Of a stretch of DNA of 64,000 nucleotides, positions 34,842 to 43,896 are shown one piece after another. Numbering within the stretch: the stretch's first letter is position 1; each line of letters begins with the position of its first letter. Below the pieces are notes generated by a model. The model was not told the origin of the DNA and did not search any database. It saw nothing but the letters and a program-made list of their open reading frames with translations. Source of the stretch: JACMNW01 sp963708425 (GTDB lineage: Bacteria; Pseudomonadota; Alphaproteobacteria; Rhodobacterales; Rhodobacteraceae); the NCBI GenBank assembly GCA_963708425.1, contig OY970206.1:868001-932000 (forward strand), read 5' to 3'. A program made the translations under genes and the position numbers.

Positions 34842-35699
34842 TCAGCTTTGTTCACTATCAATTTGATCAAGTAGCGACCAAATTGAGTCTGATCTAACAA
34901 AATAGCTCATGCCCGAGTGTTTGCCGCCTACGCGATCAGAACTTGATTGGTAGTGACCACATACTACTCCAACAACGCGAGCAGGGCGGAAATCATCTGG
35001 TGCAGTGAGTACACCATCCGGCCATCCACGTTGCAACGAAATTATTGGGGCACCAGAAAAACCTGAATTTGCATAGGCGTCGAGTATTCCATAATTTTTT
35101 CCTAAATATCCCGGCACTTTGACGCTACTACTTAAGGGGTAAGCTAAAACTCCCTGCCGAAAGAGAGGATACGTAGCTATTATTCCCTCGTTTTCACCTT
35201 GATATTCAATTATCGGGCTGTTCTCGGGAAAGCCGATGAAGCAGATTGATTCACCAGCGTGCCGCTCTGAAAGTTCCTTTCGAGTTGCTACCATTGAGCT
35301 TGCGAAAGACATTGGTCTATGTATTCCGGTCGAGTCAATGACTGGTAGTTCCTCTTGAGGTATTTCAACAATCGCTAGGTCATTGTCATCACCACCGAAC
35401 AGTATATTTGGCTCGACAACTTTGCTTTTCGCAGCTGCAAAGCCTATATTTTCAGTTCCGGGATTAAGAATGAGGCTATATTCAAATTCGAAACTTTGGC
35501 ATGTCGTGTCACGCCATTTCTCATTTTGTGGCCGATATTTTGGGTCCAAAACATGCCTGGCCGTAACTAGGTAATATTTATTCTTATGCAGCAGGAAAAA
35601 GCCCGTGCCACTTCCGCCAGTAAGTCTGTCAGAAAACTGAGGAAGGATTTTCGCGACAGTAAAATACCACCCGTCAGTAGGGGGAAGATAGAATGACAT
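34842..35699 (-). CDS. Cytoplasmic trypsin-like serine protease, AT-rich
   Basis: 285 residues. The S1-type catalytic triad is readable: GSGTGFFLL...YLVTARHV (His), NDLAIVEIP (Asp) and NSGFSGAPII (Ser in GxSGxP context). There is no signal peptide or membrane anchor, so it probably stays in the cytoplasm, unlike DegP-type proteases, and no PDZ domain follows. It is AT-rich relative to neighbours, so likely acquired. Intracellular trypsin-like proteins of this sort occur in accessory and defence regions; no partner gene is adjacent. Confidence 0.82.
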   Translation of the reverse strand: MSFYLPPTDGWYFTVAKILPQFSDRLTGGSGTGFFLLHKNKYYLVTARHVLDPKYRPQNEKWRDTTCQSFEFEYSLILNPGTENIGFAAAKSKVVEPNILFGGDDNDLAIVEIPQEELPVIDSTGIHRPMSFASSMVATRKELSERHAGESICFIGFPENSPIIEYQGENEGIIATYPLFRQGVLAYPLSSSVKVPGYLGKNYGILDAYANSGFSGAPIISLQRGWPDGVLTAPDDFRPARVVGVVCGHYQSSSDRVGGKHSGMSYFVRSDSIWSLLDQIDSEQS

Positions 35700-35796
35700 T
35701 ATAAACTTTTCTTTCCTACTCCATTCGCATCGTCAGAACTGGTTATTATCCTACGGTTAAGCCGAACAACATACCAAGAAAAATGCACGCCCCGGC

Positions 35797-36567
35797 CTAC
35801 GCCGTCCGTGACGGCACCCTACTTTCCAGCCATTTGAACAGCAGCACGATCAACCCGGCCATGATCATATAGACCACCGCCAGCAGCAGCAGCGGCTCGT
35901 AGACGATGAAGGTGTCCTGCGTCACGCGTTTTGAGAGGGAATAGATGTCGACGACCGTGATGGTGGCGACCAAGGGCGTGGATTTCATTTGCAGGACGGT
36001 CTCGCCGCCGATGGTGGGCAGGGCGCGGTGCAGGGCTTGGGGGAGCCAGATGCGGAAGAAGGATTTATAGCGGGGCATGCCCATGGCGCGGGCGGCCTCT
36101 AGCTGGCCTCCCGGCACGCCTTTGAAGGCGCCGCGCATGACTTCGCCTTCGTAGCCGGCGACGCTTAGGGTCAGGGCCAACAGGGCATAGGGCCAGGCTT
36201 GGCGCAGGATGGGCCACATCCAGCTTTCGCGGATCCACGGGAATTGCGGGAAGAGGGAGCCGAGGCCGTAGTAAAGCAGCCAGAGTTGCAGCAGCAAGGG
36301 CGTGCCACGGATGATGCTGCAATAGATGCGGGCGGGGGTGGAGAGGTACCAGGGGCCAGCGGCTTGGGCGAGGCCAAGGGGGATGGCCAGCATCATGCCA
36401 AGCGCCATCGACAGGGCGGTGAGCCAGACGGTGCGCCAGATGGCGATGGGGATCAGGTGCGTATAGTCGGGCAGCCATGTCCAGTTCATGCGGAAGGCGC
36501 ACCACAGCACGATGGCGATGCCGATAGCCAGCATGACGATGCGGTGCGGTTTCAGGAAGGCTTTCAT
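35797..36567 (-). CDS. Polar amino-acid ABC transporter permease (HisM type)
   Basis: 256 residues, about five membrane helices. The EAA loop that contacts the ATPase is GGQLEAARAMGMPRYKSFFRIWLPQALHRALP. It forms the inner-membrane channel with the permease just upstream, which it overlaps by four bases. It is the last gene of a four-gene importer operon for a basic amino acid. Confidence 0.92.
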   Translation of the reverse strand: MKAFLKPHRIVMLAIGIAIVLWCAFRMNWTWLPDYTHLIPIAIWRTVWLTALSMALGMMLAIPLGLAQAAGPWYLSTPARIYCSIIRGTPLLLQLWLLYYGLGSLFPQFPWIRESWMWPILRQAWPYALLALTLSVAGYEGEVMRGAFKGVPGGQLEAARAMGMPRYKSFFRIWLPQALHRALPTIGGETVLQMKSTPLVATITVVDIYSLSKRVTQDTFIVYEPLLLLAVVYMIMAGLIVLLFKWLESRVPSRTA

Positions 36568-37316
36568 ATGCCACCGCCTTCCATCTGGCGTTGGCCTTTT
36601 CTAGCCCAACGCTCGATCCGGCTGAAGACGACGCCGGAGAGGAGGGAGAGGATCAGGTACAGCACGCCAGCGGCGAGGTAGAAGGTGAGGAAGGCCTTGG
36701 TGGTGCCTGCGGCAAGCGAGGTGGCTTTGGTCAGTTCGATAAAGCCGACGATGGCCAGCAGGGCGGTGTCTTTGGTGCAGGTGAGCCAGAGGTTGGCAAG
36801 GCCCGGGACGGCGGCGGCGGTCATCAGCGGCAGGGTGACGCGGCGGGCGACCAGCGTTGGCGGCATGCCCATGGCGCGTGCGGCCTCGATCTGGCCAGCG
36901 GGGACGGATTGGATGGCACCGCGCAAAACTTCGGTAGAATAAGCGCCTTGGACGATGCCGAGGACGGCGATGCCTGCGGCGACACCGGACAATTGGATGG
37001 GATCATAGCCATAAAGGCCGAGCAGCTTGTTCACAGCATCGGTGACGGCGAAATACAGGATCAGGATCAGCACAAGTTCGGGCACGGCGCGCACGAGGGT
37101 GGTGTAGACGCCCAGCAGGTCTTTGGTGATCGGGCCGCCGTAGAGTTTACCGAATGCGCCCAGAACGCCGATCAGCAGGCCGAGGCCGTAAGCGCCAAAG
37201 GCGATCAGGATGGTGTTCCACAGGCCCGCAACCAGTGTCGCCCCCCAACCGGGGGGCGACCATGCCAGCAGCTCGAACGCCGAGGCGGCGGCAGTTGGGG
37301 CAATCAGGCCAAGCAC
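36564..37316 (-). CDS. Polar amino-acid ABC transporter permease (HisQ type)
   Basis: 250 residues with about five membrane helices and EAA loop AGQIEAARAMGMPPTLVARRVTLPLMTAAAVPGLANLW. TLVRAVPELVLILILYF is typical of HisQ/OccQ permeases of the lysine-arginine-ornithine/opine class. It starts six bases after the binding-protein stop and overlaps the next permease by four. Confidence 0.92.
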   Translation of the reverse strand: MLGLIAPTAAASAFELLAWSPPGWGATLVAGLWNTILIAFGAYGLGLLIGVLGAFGKLYGGPITKDLLGVYTTLVRAVPELVLILILYFAVTDAVNKLLGLYGYDPIQLSGVAAGIAVLGIVQGAYSTEVLRGAIQSVPAGQIEAARAMGMPPTLVARRVTLPLMTAAAVPGLANLWLTCTKDTALLAIVGFIELTKATSLAAGTTKAFLTFYLAAGVLYLILSLLSGVVFSRIERWARKGQRQMEGGGI

Positions 37317-37322
37317 GATGGC

Positions 37323-38090
37323 TTAGCCGCCGTAGATCGACGAGGCGAAGTAGGGTTTCGAGATGGCATCGTAGGTGCCGTCGGCGATGACCTTGGCGAT
37401 GGCGGCGTTGAACTGGGCTTTCAGAGCGTCTTCGCCTTTGCGCAGGCCGACGCCAATACCCAACCCAAGGATAGCCGGATCGTCGGCAACGGCACCATTG
37501 GGTTCACAGCAAGCCTGACCCGCTTCGGACGTCAGGAAGGCATCAACCGCGATGCTGTCGGCAAATGCCACATCAACGCGCCCCGCCGAGAGATCCTGGA
37601 AGGCTTCATCAGTCGTCTGGTAGGTCTTGATCTCGGCTGCGTCCGGGAAATGCGCCTGTGCATAGGCCTCATGTATGGTGGAAACCTGCACGCCGATGAT
37701 CTTGCCTGCCATACCGGCCGCATCGGGGGTCAGGCCCGCGCCCTTGGCGGTGACGATGACGGCTGGCGTGTTGTAGTACTTATCCGAGAAGTCGATGGTT
37801 TGCATCCGTTCTTCGGTGATCGACATCGAGGCCATGATCGCGTCGATCTGGCCGCCAGTCAGCGAGGGGATGATGCCTTCCCACGCGACGGGGGTGATTA
37901 CGCATTCCATTTGGCCCGCAGCACAGACGGCATTGATAAAGTCGACCTCCCAGCCGACCCATGTGCCTGCGGCGTCGGGCGAGGCGAAGGGTGGGTAGGG
38001 TTCGGCGGCGATGCCGATCTTGATGGGTTCGGCGAAGGCGGCAGTGCCGAAGGCCAGTGTGGCGGCGAGTGTCAGGATGAGTTTTTTCAT
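37323..38090 (-). CDS. Basic amino-acid periplasmic binding protein
   Basis: 255 residues with signal peptide (KKLILTLAATLAFGTAAFA). EPYPPF near residue 30, and MASMSITEERMQTIDFSDKYYNTPAVIV near 87, include the Ser and Arg that hold the alpha-carboxylate in LAO/HisJ-type proteins. Together with the AruH/AruI genes across the divergent promoter, arginine, ornithine or a guanidino compound is the likely ligand. Specificity is inferred. Confidence 0.92.
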   Translation of the reverse strand: MKKLILTLAATLAFGTAAFAEPIKIGIAAEPYPPFASPDAAGTWVGWEVDFINAVCAAGQMECVITPVAWEGIIPSLTGGQIDAIMASMSITEERMQTIDFSDKYYNTPAVIVTAKGAGLTPDAAGMAGKIIGVQVSTIHEAYAQAHFPDAAEIKTYQTTDEAFQDLSAGRVDVAFADSIAVDAFLTSEAGQACCEPNGAVADDPAILGLGIGVGLRKGEDALKAQFNAAIAKVIADGTYDAISKPYFASSIYGG

Positions 38091-38120
38091 TGTTTACCTC
38101 TTGTTGGACGTATCCGCAGT

Positions 38121-38921
38121 TTAGCCCACGGATTTTAGGAATTGCTTCAGACGGTCAGATTTTGGTGCGCCAAACAGGGCGTCGGGCGGACCTTCTTCTT
38201 CGACCACGCCGTTGTGCAGATAGATGACATGACTGGCAACTTCGCGGGCGAATTTCATTTCGTGAGTGACCAGAATCATGGTGCGGCCTTCGGCGGCAAG
38301 GCCCCGGATCACGTTCAGCACCTCGCCGACCAATTCGGGGTCTAGCGCGGAGGTTGGTTCATCAAACAGCATGGCGCGCGGTTCAATTGCCAAGGCACGG
38401 GCGATGGCGGCGCGCTGTTGCTGGCCGCCTGACAGGAAGGCGGGGTAGCTGTGCGCCTTGGCCTCCAGCCCGACGCGGGCAAGCAGTTTTTCGGCGCGGG
38501 CGATGGCTTCGGCCTTGGGCACGCCGAGGACGTGAACAGGCACCTCGATCAGGTTTTCGAGGATGGTTTTATGCGTCCATAGGTTGAATTGCTGAAACAC
38601 CATGCCAAGATGCTGGCGCAACCCTTCGATCTGGCGACGGTTTGCAGGGGTGCCATCGGCGCGCAAGGCAACTTCTTCGCCACCAATGACAATGCGGCCC
38701 GAGGTGGGAGTTTCAAGGAAATTGATGCAGCGCAGCATAGTCGATTTGCCGGAACCAGAGCCGCCGATAATTGCCACGACATCGCCTTCGTGCGCGACCA
38801 TCGAGACGCCTTTAAGCACTTCGAGCGAACCAAAGGATTTTCTCAGACCTTCGATCCGAATTGCCTCGGGTTTCGTGATTATGGCGGCTACTGGTTGCGT
38901 CAGCGGGTTTTGGTTGGGCAT
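38121..38921 (-). CDS. Amino-acid ABC transporter ATPase (HisP type)
   Basis: 266 residues. Walker A GGSGSGKST, Q-loop MVFQQFNLW, signature LSGGQQQRAAIARAL, Walker B AMLFDEPTSALDPE and the switch His in VTHEMKFA are all intact. A 20-residue N-terminal extension precedes the domain. It powers the two permeases and is the first gene of the operon, reading away from the TetR gene across the operator region. Confidence 0.95.
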   Translation of the reverse strand: MPNQNPLTQPVAAIITKPEAIRIEGLRKSFGSLEVLKGVSMVAHEGDVVAIIGGSGSGKSTMLRCINFLETPTSGRIVIGGEEVALRADGTPANRRQIEGLRQHLGMVFQQFNLWTHKTILENLIEVPVHVLGVPKAEAIARAEKLLARVGLEAKAHSYPAFLSGGQQQRAAIARALAIEPRAMLFDEPTSALDPELVGEVLNVIRGLAAEGRTMILVTHEMKFAREVASHVIYLHNGVVEEEGPPDALFGAPKSDRLKQFLKSVG

Positions 38922-38963
38922 CGGTGCCTCGACAAAAATCTATTTGCAAGTAAGACCGGGGAG

Positions 38964-38988
38964 TTGCAATTATGCAAGCGTATAATTG
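38964..38988. promoter_or_regulatory. Overlapping palindromes between ABC operon and TetR gene
   Basis: TTGCA-ATTA-TGCAA (38964-38977) and CAATTAT-N8-ATAATTG (38967-38988) overlap just before the TetR ATG, within the shared divergent promoter. This is the expected place for a TetR autorepressor operator that could also control the importer. A related but shorter pattern (CAATTACGAATTG then TTGCGCAA) precedes the aminotransferase at 42520. Confidence 0.5.
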
Positions 38989-38997
38989 GATAATAGA

Positions 38998-39639
38998 ATG
39001 ACAACTGGGGAACGAAGACCGTACAAGCGGGAAGGCGAGGAAGTGCGGCGCGAGGCGATGATCGCGGCGGCGCTGGAGTTGATTGCCGAGGGTGGCATTG
39101 CGGCGGCGACAGTGCGGGCGATTGCGGATAAGGCGGGTGTGACGCCGGGGTTGATCAGGCACTATTTCAAGGCGAAGGAAGACCTGACGCGGACGGCCTA
39201 TCAAACCTTGATGGAGCGGATGACGGCGGCGTCGGCCTTGGTGCTGGAGACGGCTCCTGCGGGACCAGAGGCGCGGCTGGCGGCATTTGTGGCGGCGTCA
39301 TTACGCCCCCCGGTTGTGGACCCGGCGGCAATGGGGTTGTGGGCGGGGTTCATTCACCGGGTGCAGCGCGACCCGATGTTGCATGAGGTTCACCGGGCAA
39401 CTTACCTTGGATATCGCGACCTGTTGCAGGGCCTGATTGCCGACCTGCCGCGCAAAGTGGATGCTGTGCGGCTGCGAGCCGAGGCGATTGCCTGCAATGG
39501 GGTGATCGATGGATTGTGGCTGGAGGCGTGCGCGCTGCCCGAGGCGTTTGATGGCGATGAGTTGGCGCAGATTGGATTGCGATCTGTGGGGGCGATACTG
39601 GGCGTTGATCTGATGGCAGAGGCGGGAAAAGTACAATGA
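38998..39639 (+). CDS. TetR-family regulator (BetI-like)
   Basis: 213 residues from ATG 38998; TTG 38986 is possible but lies in the operator. The helix-turn-helix is in residues 20-65 (AMIAAALELIAEGGIAAATVRAIADKAGVTPGLIRHYFKAKEDL). The C-terminal ligand domain resembles the BetI C-terminal family. The stop overlaps the next start (ATGA), so it is co-expressed with the catabolic genes it probably regulates; the inducer may be arginine or a derivative. Confidence 0.9.
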   Translation: MTTGERRPYKREGEEVRREAMIAAALELIAEGGIAAATVRAIADKAGVTPGLIRHYFKAKEDLTRTAYQTLMERMTAASALVLETAPAGPEARLAAFVAASLRPPVVDPAAMGLWAGFIHRVQRDPMLHEVHRATYLGYRDLLQGLIADLPRKVDAVRLRAEAIACNGVIDGLWLEACALPEAFDGDELAQIGLRSVGAILGVDLMAEAGKVQ

Positions 39640-40823
39640 GATATGCGGCAATCACCGAGCGGTTGGACGGTCTTGGCGGGGCCAAATGGGCGGTTCATGC
39701 GTTGGCACGCCGGATGGCTGCCGACGGGCAGGATATCATCGAATTGACCATTGGCGAGCCGGATGTGCCGACGCCGACGGCGTTGATCGAGGTCGCGGCG
39801 GCTGCAATGGCGGCGGGGCGGACGGGGTATTCGAATGGGCGCGGCGAACCGGCGCTGACGAAGGCATTGGCGGCGCGGTATTCGGCGCGGCGTGGGCGGG
39901 TGATTGGAGCAGATCAGGTGATGTGCTGTCCGGGCACGCAGACCACGCTTTTTGCTGTGCTGATGGCATTGCTGGCACCGGGTGACGAGGTGCTGGTGGG
40001 TGACCCGATGTATGCCACCTATGAAGGGCTGATCGCGGCAACCGGGGCGACGATGGTGCGAGTGCCGTTGCGGGCGGAGCATGGCTTTCGGATGCAGGCT
40101 GGTGATGTGGCGGCGCGGGTGACGGGGCGGTCACGGGTGCTGTTTTTGAACTCGCCGCACAATCCGACGGGGGCGGTGTTGGCCAAGGCTGATATTGCGG
40201 CGTTGGGAGAGATTGCGGTGGCGCATGATCTGTGGATTTTATGCGACGAGGTGTATGAGGATCTGGTGTTTGAGGGCACGGATTTTGCATCACCCTTGGA
40301 TGATGTGGGCCTGGCGGAGCGGGTGGTTGTGGCGTCGTCTATTTCGAAATCGCATGCGGCGCCGGGGTTTCGGTCTGGCTGGTGCGTCGGGCCTGCGGAG
40401 TTTTGCGCGCGTGTGTTGCCGTTGGCGGAGACGATGCTGTTTGGCAACCAGCCGTTCATTGCGGATATGACGGCGGCGGCGATTTCGATGCCGTCGCCAG
40501 TGGCTGCCGGAATGGCTGGGCGGTTCAAGCGGCGGGCGGGGCTGATTGTGGATGCGCTGGACGGCAAGGCGGGGTTGCGGGTGAACCATCCTGAAGCGGG
40601 GATGTTTGCGCTGGTTGATATTTCCGCCACCGGGCTTTCTGGCGAGGCGTTTGCGCTGGGGCTTTTGCGCGACAGACAGGTGGCGGTGATGCCGGGCGAG
40701 AGCTTTGGGCAGGCGTTGGCGGGGTGGCTGCGGTTGAGCCTGACGCAAGACGACGCGCGGATTGCCGAGGCGTGTGGGCGGATATTTTGCCATGCGACGG
40801 GGCTGCAGGAAAAGGCGGCATGA
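39636..40823 (+). CDS. aruH: Arginine:pyruvate transaminase-like aminotransferase
   Basis: 395 residues, fold-type I aminotransferase. The PLP lysine is in SSISKSHAAPGFRSGW (about 239); LNSPHNPTGAVL and CDEVYEDL hold the pyridine-ring contacts. The start MRYAAITERLDGLGGAKWAVH and overall length fit AruH of Pseudomonas, which converts arginine plus pyruvate to 5-guanidino-2-oxopentanoate plus alanine. The next gene is the matching decarboxylase, which supports this assignment more than sequence alone. Confidence 0.82.
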   Translation: MRYAAITERLDGLGGAKWAVHALARRMAADGQDIIELTIGEPDVPTPTALIEVAAAAMAAGRTGYSNGRGEPALTKALAARYSARRGRVIGADQVMCCPGTQTTLFAVLMALLAPGDEVLVGDPMYATYEGLIAATGATMVRVPLRAEHGFRMQAGDVAARVTGRSRVLFLNSPHNPTGAVLAKADIAALGEIAVAHDLWILCDEVYEDLVFEGTDFASPLDDVGLAERVVVASSISKSHAAPGFRSGWCVGPAEFCARVLPLAETMLFGNQPFIADMTAAAISMPSPVAAGMAGRFKRRAGLIVDALDGKAGLRVNHPEAGMFALVDISATGLSGEAFALGLLRDRQVAVMPGESFGQALAGWLRLSLTQDDARIAEACGRIFCHATGLQEKAA

Positions 40824-42394
40824 CATCGGTTGGCGAGGCGCTGATCGCGGGGCTGCGGGCGCGGGGCGTCGATGTGGTGTTCGGCATTCCCGGCGTTCAC
40901 ACGGTGGAGTTGTACCGTGGGCTGGCGGGATCGGGCGTGCGGCATGTGACGGCGCGGCATGAACAAGGTGCGGCGTTCATGGCGGATGGCTATGCGCGGG
41001 TCTCGGGCAAGCCGGGCGTGGCGTTGGTGATCACCGGGCCGGGGCTGACCAATGCGTTGACGGCGATGGCGCAGGCAAGGGCGGAGTCAGTGCCGATTTT
41101 GGTGATATCAGGGGTCAACCGGCGGGCGTCTTTGGGCCGGGGGTTGGGGTTGTTGCATGAGCTGCCGGATCAGGCGGCGATGGTGGCGGCGTTGTGCCCG
41201 ACGCGGCAGTTGACGCGAGCCGAGGATTTGGGGGCAGTCTTGGATTGGGCGTTTGCAACCATGGCGTCGGGGCGACCGGGGCCAGTGCATATCGAGATAC
41301 CGACCGATGTGATGCCCCTGCCCTGCCCGGTTTTGCCAGCGCCTGCGGTGGTGCCTGTGCGACCGGTGGCGGAGGCTGCGTTGGTGGCGAAGGCGGCCAA
41401 AATGCTGAACGCGGCGGGCAACGTGGTGATTTTGGCGGGTGGTGGGGCCTTGCGGGCGGGGCGGCAATTGCGGGCGGTGGCCAAAGCTTTGGACGCGCCA
41501 GTGGTGCAGACAGTGAATGCGCGCGGGGTGATGTTGGGCGATGCGTTGTCGGTGCCTGCGTCGCCCTCGCTGGCGGCGGTGCGGGCGCTGATCGCCGGGG
41601 CGGATCTGGTGCTGGCGGTGGGTACGGAACTGGGGCCGACGGATTATGACATGAATGTGCAGGGTGGCATGCCGGATTTGTCGGGCATGATCCGGGTCGA
41701 TGTTTGCCGGGATCAGTTGGCGCGGCATAGGGCGGCGCTGGCGATTTGTGCGGATGCTGGGGCGGCGTTGGAGGCGTTATTGCCGATGTTGCAGCAAAAG
41801 TCGGGGGATGGTGCTGCGCGGGCGGCGGCGGCGCGAACTGCGGCGCGGGCGGAACTGGTTGCGGTTAATCCGGTGATGCCGGGGCAATTGGCGATGGTGG
41901 AGGCGATCCGTGAGGCGCTGCCGGGGGCGATTATTGTCGGCGACAGCACGCAGCCGGTTTATGCGGGAAATTTGTATTACGAGCCGGATCGACCCGGTGG
42001 TTGGTTTAATGCGGCGATGGGGTATGGCGCACTCGGGTATGGGCCGGGGGCTGCGGTTGGGGCGGCTTTGGCAGCACCACATGTGCCAGTGGTGTGTTTG
42101 ATTGGCGATGGCGGCTTGCAGTTTTCACCGGGCGAATTGCGCACGGCGGTGGATGAGGGCTTGCAGATCAGCTTTGTGGTTTGGAACAATGCGGGGTTCC
42201 GCGAGATTGCCGAGGCGATGGCGGGGGCCGAGGCTAAGGTGATTGGCTGTGATCCGTCGCCGTTGAAGATGGAGCCGTTTGCGGCGGCGTGCGATTTGCC
42301 ATTTGTCAGTGTTACGAATGATCCGGCGGCGTTGCGCGTTGCGTTGGAGCGGGCGGTGACAGGGCCACGGATGATTGAAGTGCGGGTGGTTTGA
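40820..42394 (+). CDS. aruI: 5-guanidino-2-oxopentanoate decarboxylase-like TPP enzyme
   Basis: 524 residues from ATG 40820, overlapping aruH by four bases. Three-domain thiamine-diphosphate enzyme: VFGIPGVHTVELYRGL and ARHEQGAAFMADGYAR (catalytic Glu48) in the PYR domain, and GDGGLQFSPGELRTAVDEG...VVWNN for Mg-TPP. GVHTVELYRGL is characteristic of AruI, which decarboxylates the arginine 2-oxoacid to 4-guanidinobutyraldehyde. No dedicated guanidinobutyraldehyde dehydrogenase or guanidinobutyrase is adjacent. Confidence 0.83.
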   Translation: MTSVGEALIAGLRARGVDVVFGIPGVHTVELYRGLAGSGVRHVTARHEQGAAFMADGYARVSGKPGVALVITGPGLTNALTAMAQARAESVPILVISGVNRRASLGRGLGLLHELPDQAAMVAALCPTRQLTRAEDLGAVLDWAFATMASGRPGPVHIEIPTDVMPLPCPVLPAPAVVPVRPVAEAALVAKAAKMLNAAGNVVILAGGGALRAGRQLRAVAKALDAPVVQTVNARGVMLGDALSVPASPSLAAVRALIAGADLVLAVGTELGPTDYDMNVQGGMPDLSGMIRVDVCRDQLARHRAALAICADAGAALEALLPMLQQKSGDGAARAAAARTAARAELVAVNPVMPGQLAMVEAIREALPGAIIVGDSTQPVYAGNLYYEPDRPGGWFNAAMGYGALGYGPGAAVGAALAAPHVPVVCLIGDGGLQFSPGELRTAVDEGLQISFVVWNNAGFREIAEAMAGAEAKVIGCDPSPLKMEPFAAACDLPFVSVTNDPAALRVALERAVTGPRMIEVRVV

Positions 42395-42406
42395 GGCATC
42401 CTTTTT

Positions 42407-42437
42407 CGCCTAAATACTCCCGCCGGAGGCGTTTTTT
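42407..42437 (+). terminator. Intrinsic terminator after aruI, embedded in a GGAGTATTT-type repeat
   Basis: CGCC..CTCC-CGCC-GGAGGCG followed by six T. The reverse complement reads CCTCCGGCGGGAGTATTTA, like the GGAGTATTT element at 47509-47545 and a common intergenic repeat of Rhodobacterales. It probably separates aruH-aruI from the downstream aminotransferase-ligase pair. Confidence 0.65.
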
Positions 42438-42519
42438 ACAATTACGAATTGCGCAAGCTGCGGCTTTCTTTTGATCAAATTACGCGGCATAAGGGCAGCG
42501 TGATTTGAAAGGCTTTTCT

Positions 42520-43887
42520 ATGGGCAGTGAGACGCTTTCCGGGGTAGCAGTTGATCGGCTGGACGTGCTGCGGCTGCGCGAGGCGGCGCGCTATGCAAAG
42601 GGGCGACCAAAATCGGCGGCGGCGTTGGCGGTGGGGGCTTCGGCGTATCTGGACGGGGTGCCGATGCACTGGATGAAGGATTGGCCGATGCCGTTCCCGA
42701 TGTTGGTGGAAAAGGCGCAAGGGGCCAAGCTGACCGATATTGACGGCTTTCGGATTGACGATTTTTGTCTGGGCGATACCGGCAGCATGTTTGGTCATTC
42801 ACCGAAACCCGTAGCGAAGGCGATTGAGCGGCAGGCAGAGCGCGGGCTGACCTATATGCTGCCGACGCCGGATGCGATGGAGGTGGGGCAATTGCTGTGC
42901 GCGCGGTTTGGAGCGTATCAGTGGCAGATTGCCACCACGGCGACCGATGCCAACAGATTTGCCATTCGGGTGGCGCGGGCGGTGACGCGGCGGCCAAAGA
43001 TATTGGTGTTCAATGGCTGCTATCACGGCACTGTTGACGAGACGATGGTGACGTTGAAGGCTGGGCGGACCGTTTCTCGGCCAGGGTTGCTGGGGCAGTT
43101 TGCGGATTTGTCATTGTCGGCGGTGTGTTGCGAATTCAATGACTTGGTGGCAGTTGAGGCAGCTTTGGCTGCGGGCGATGTGGCGGCGATTTTGACCGAG
43201 CCGGTGATGACCAATTCGTGCATGGTGCTGCCGGATGCGGGGTTTCATGACGGCCTTCGCGAACTGGCAACGCAGGCTGGCGCGCTGTTGATCATCGATG
43301 AGACACATACGATTTCGTCGGGGCTTGGCGGCTATTCGCGCGTCCATGGGTTAACGCCCGACATGTTCGTGGTGGGCAAATGCGTAGCGGGCGGGATGCC
43401 GACGGCGGTGTGGGGGATGACCGATGCGGTGGCGGCGCGGTATATCAAGGTGAATGCGCGGCGCGCGGCAGGGCATTCGGGGATGGGGACGACTTTGTCG
43501 GCCAATCCGATGCAGTTTGCTTGCCTTAAGGCCACGCTGTCCGAGGTGATGACGGACAAAGCCTATGCGCATATGGAGAAGCTGGCGAAGCGGTTAAGCG
43601 GCGCGTTGGCAGCGGCGATCAAGGCGCGCGGGGCACCTTGGCATGTGGTGCGGGTTGGGGCGCGTGTCGAGGTGATTTGCGCACCGGGGCAGCTGCGCAA
43701 TGGCAGCGAGGCGGCCTTGGCGCATCAGCCCGGCGTGGAGGGTGTGTTGCATCTGGCGATTCTGAACCGCGGCTGTTTGATTGCGCCGTTTCACAATATG
43801 ATGCTGATCAGCCCGGCCACGAAGACCCGTCAGGTGGACCGCCTAATCGCGGCCTTTGACGAGGTTTTGAGCGAACTTTTTACCTGA
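42520..43887 (+). CDS. Class III aminotransferase (glutamate-1-semialdehyde aminomutase-like)
   Basis: 455 residues from ATG 42520 with AAAGG seven bases before. Features: CLGDTGSMFGHSP, NGCYHGTVDETM, IIDETHTISSGLGG (Asp for the pyridine nitrogen) and FVVGKCVAGGMPTAVWGM with the PLP Lys at about 287. It looks like GSA-aminomutase relatives but is too divergent and out of context for heme synthesis. It is paired with a glutamine synthetase-like gene nine bases downstream, so a catabolic transamination of an amine or amino aldehyde is likely. Confidence 0.85.
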   Translation: MGSETLSGVAVDRLDVLRLREAARYAKGRPKSAAALAVGASAYLDGVPMHWMKDWPMPFPMLVEKAQGAKLTDIDGFRIDDFCLGDTGSMFGHSPKPVAKAIERQAERGLTYMLPTPDAMEVGQLLCARFGAYQWQIATTATDANRFAIRVARAVTRRPKILVFNGCYHGTVDETMVTLKAGRTVSRPGLLGQFADLSLSAVCCEFNDLVAVEAALAAGDVAAILTEPVMTNSCMVLPDAGFHDGLRELATQAGALLIIDETHTISSGLGGYSRVHGLTPDMFVVGKCVAGGMPTAVWGMTDAVAARYIKVNARRAAGHSGMGTTLSANPMQFACLKATLSEVMTDKAYAHMEKLAKRLSGALAAAIKARGAPWHVVRVGARVEVICAPGQLRNGSEAALAHQPGVEGVLHLAILNRGCLIAPFHNMMLISPATKTRQVDRLIAAFDEVLSELFT

Positions 43888-43896
43888 GAAGATGAC

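Noticed and set aside
36591..38138. 515-residue plus-strand ORF
   Set aside because: It is antisense to the two permeases and the binding protein, which have clear family signatures; it is a shadow frame.
36564..38921. Opine (octopine/nopaline) transporter named outright
   Set aside because: The importer resembles that class, but binding-site residues cannot separate opines from arginine, lysine or ornithine.
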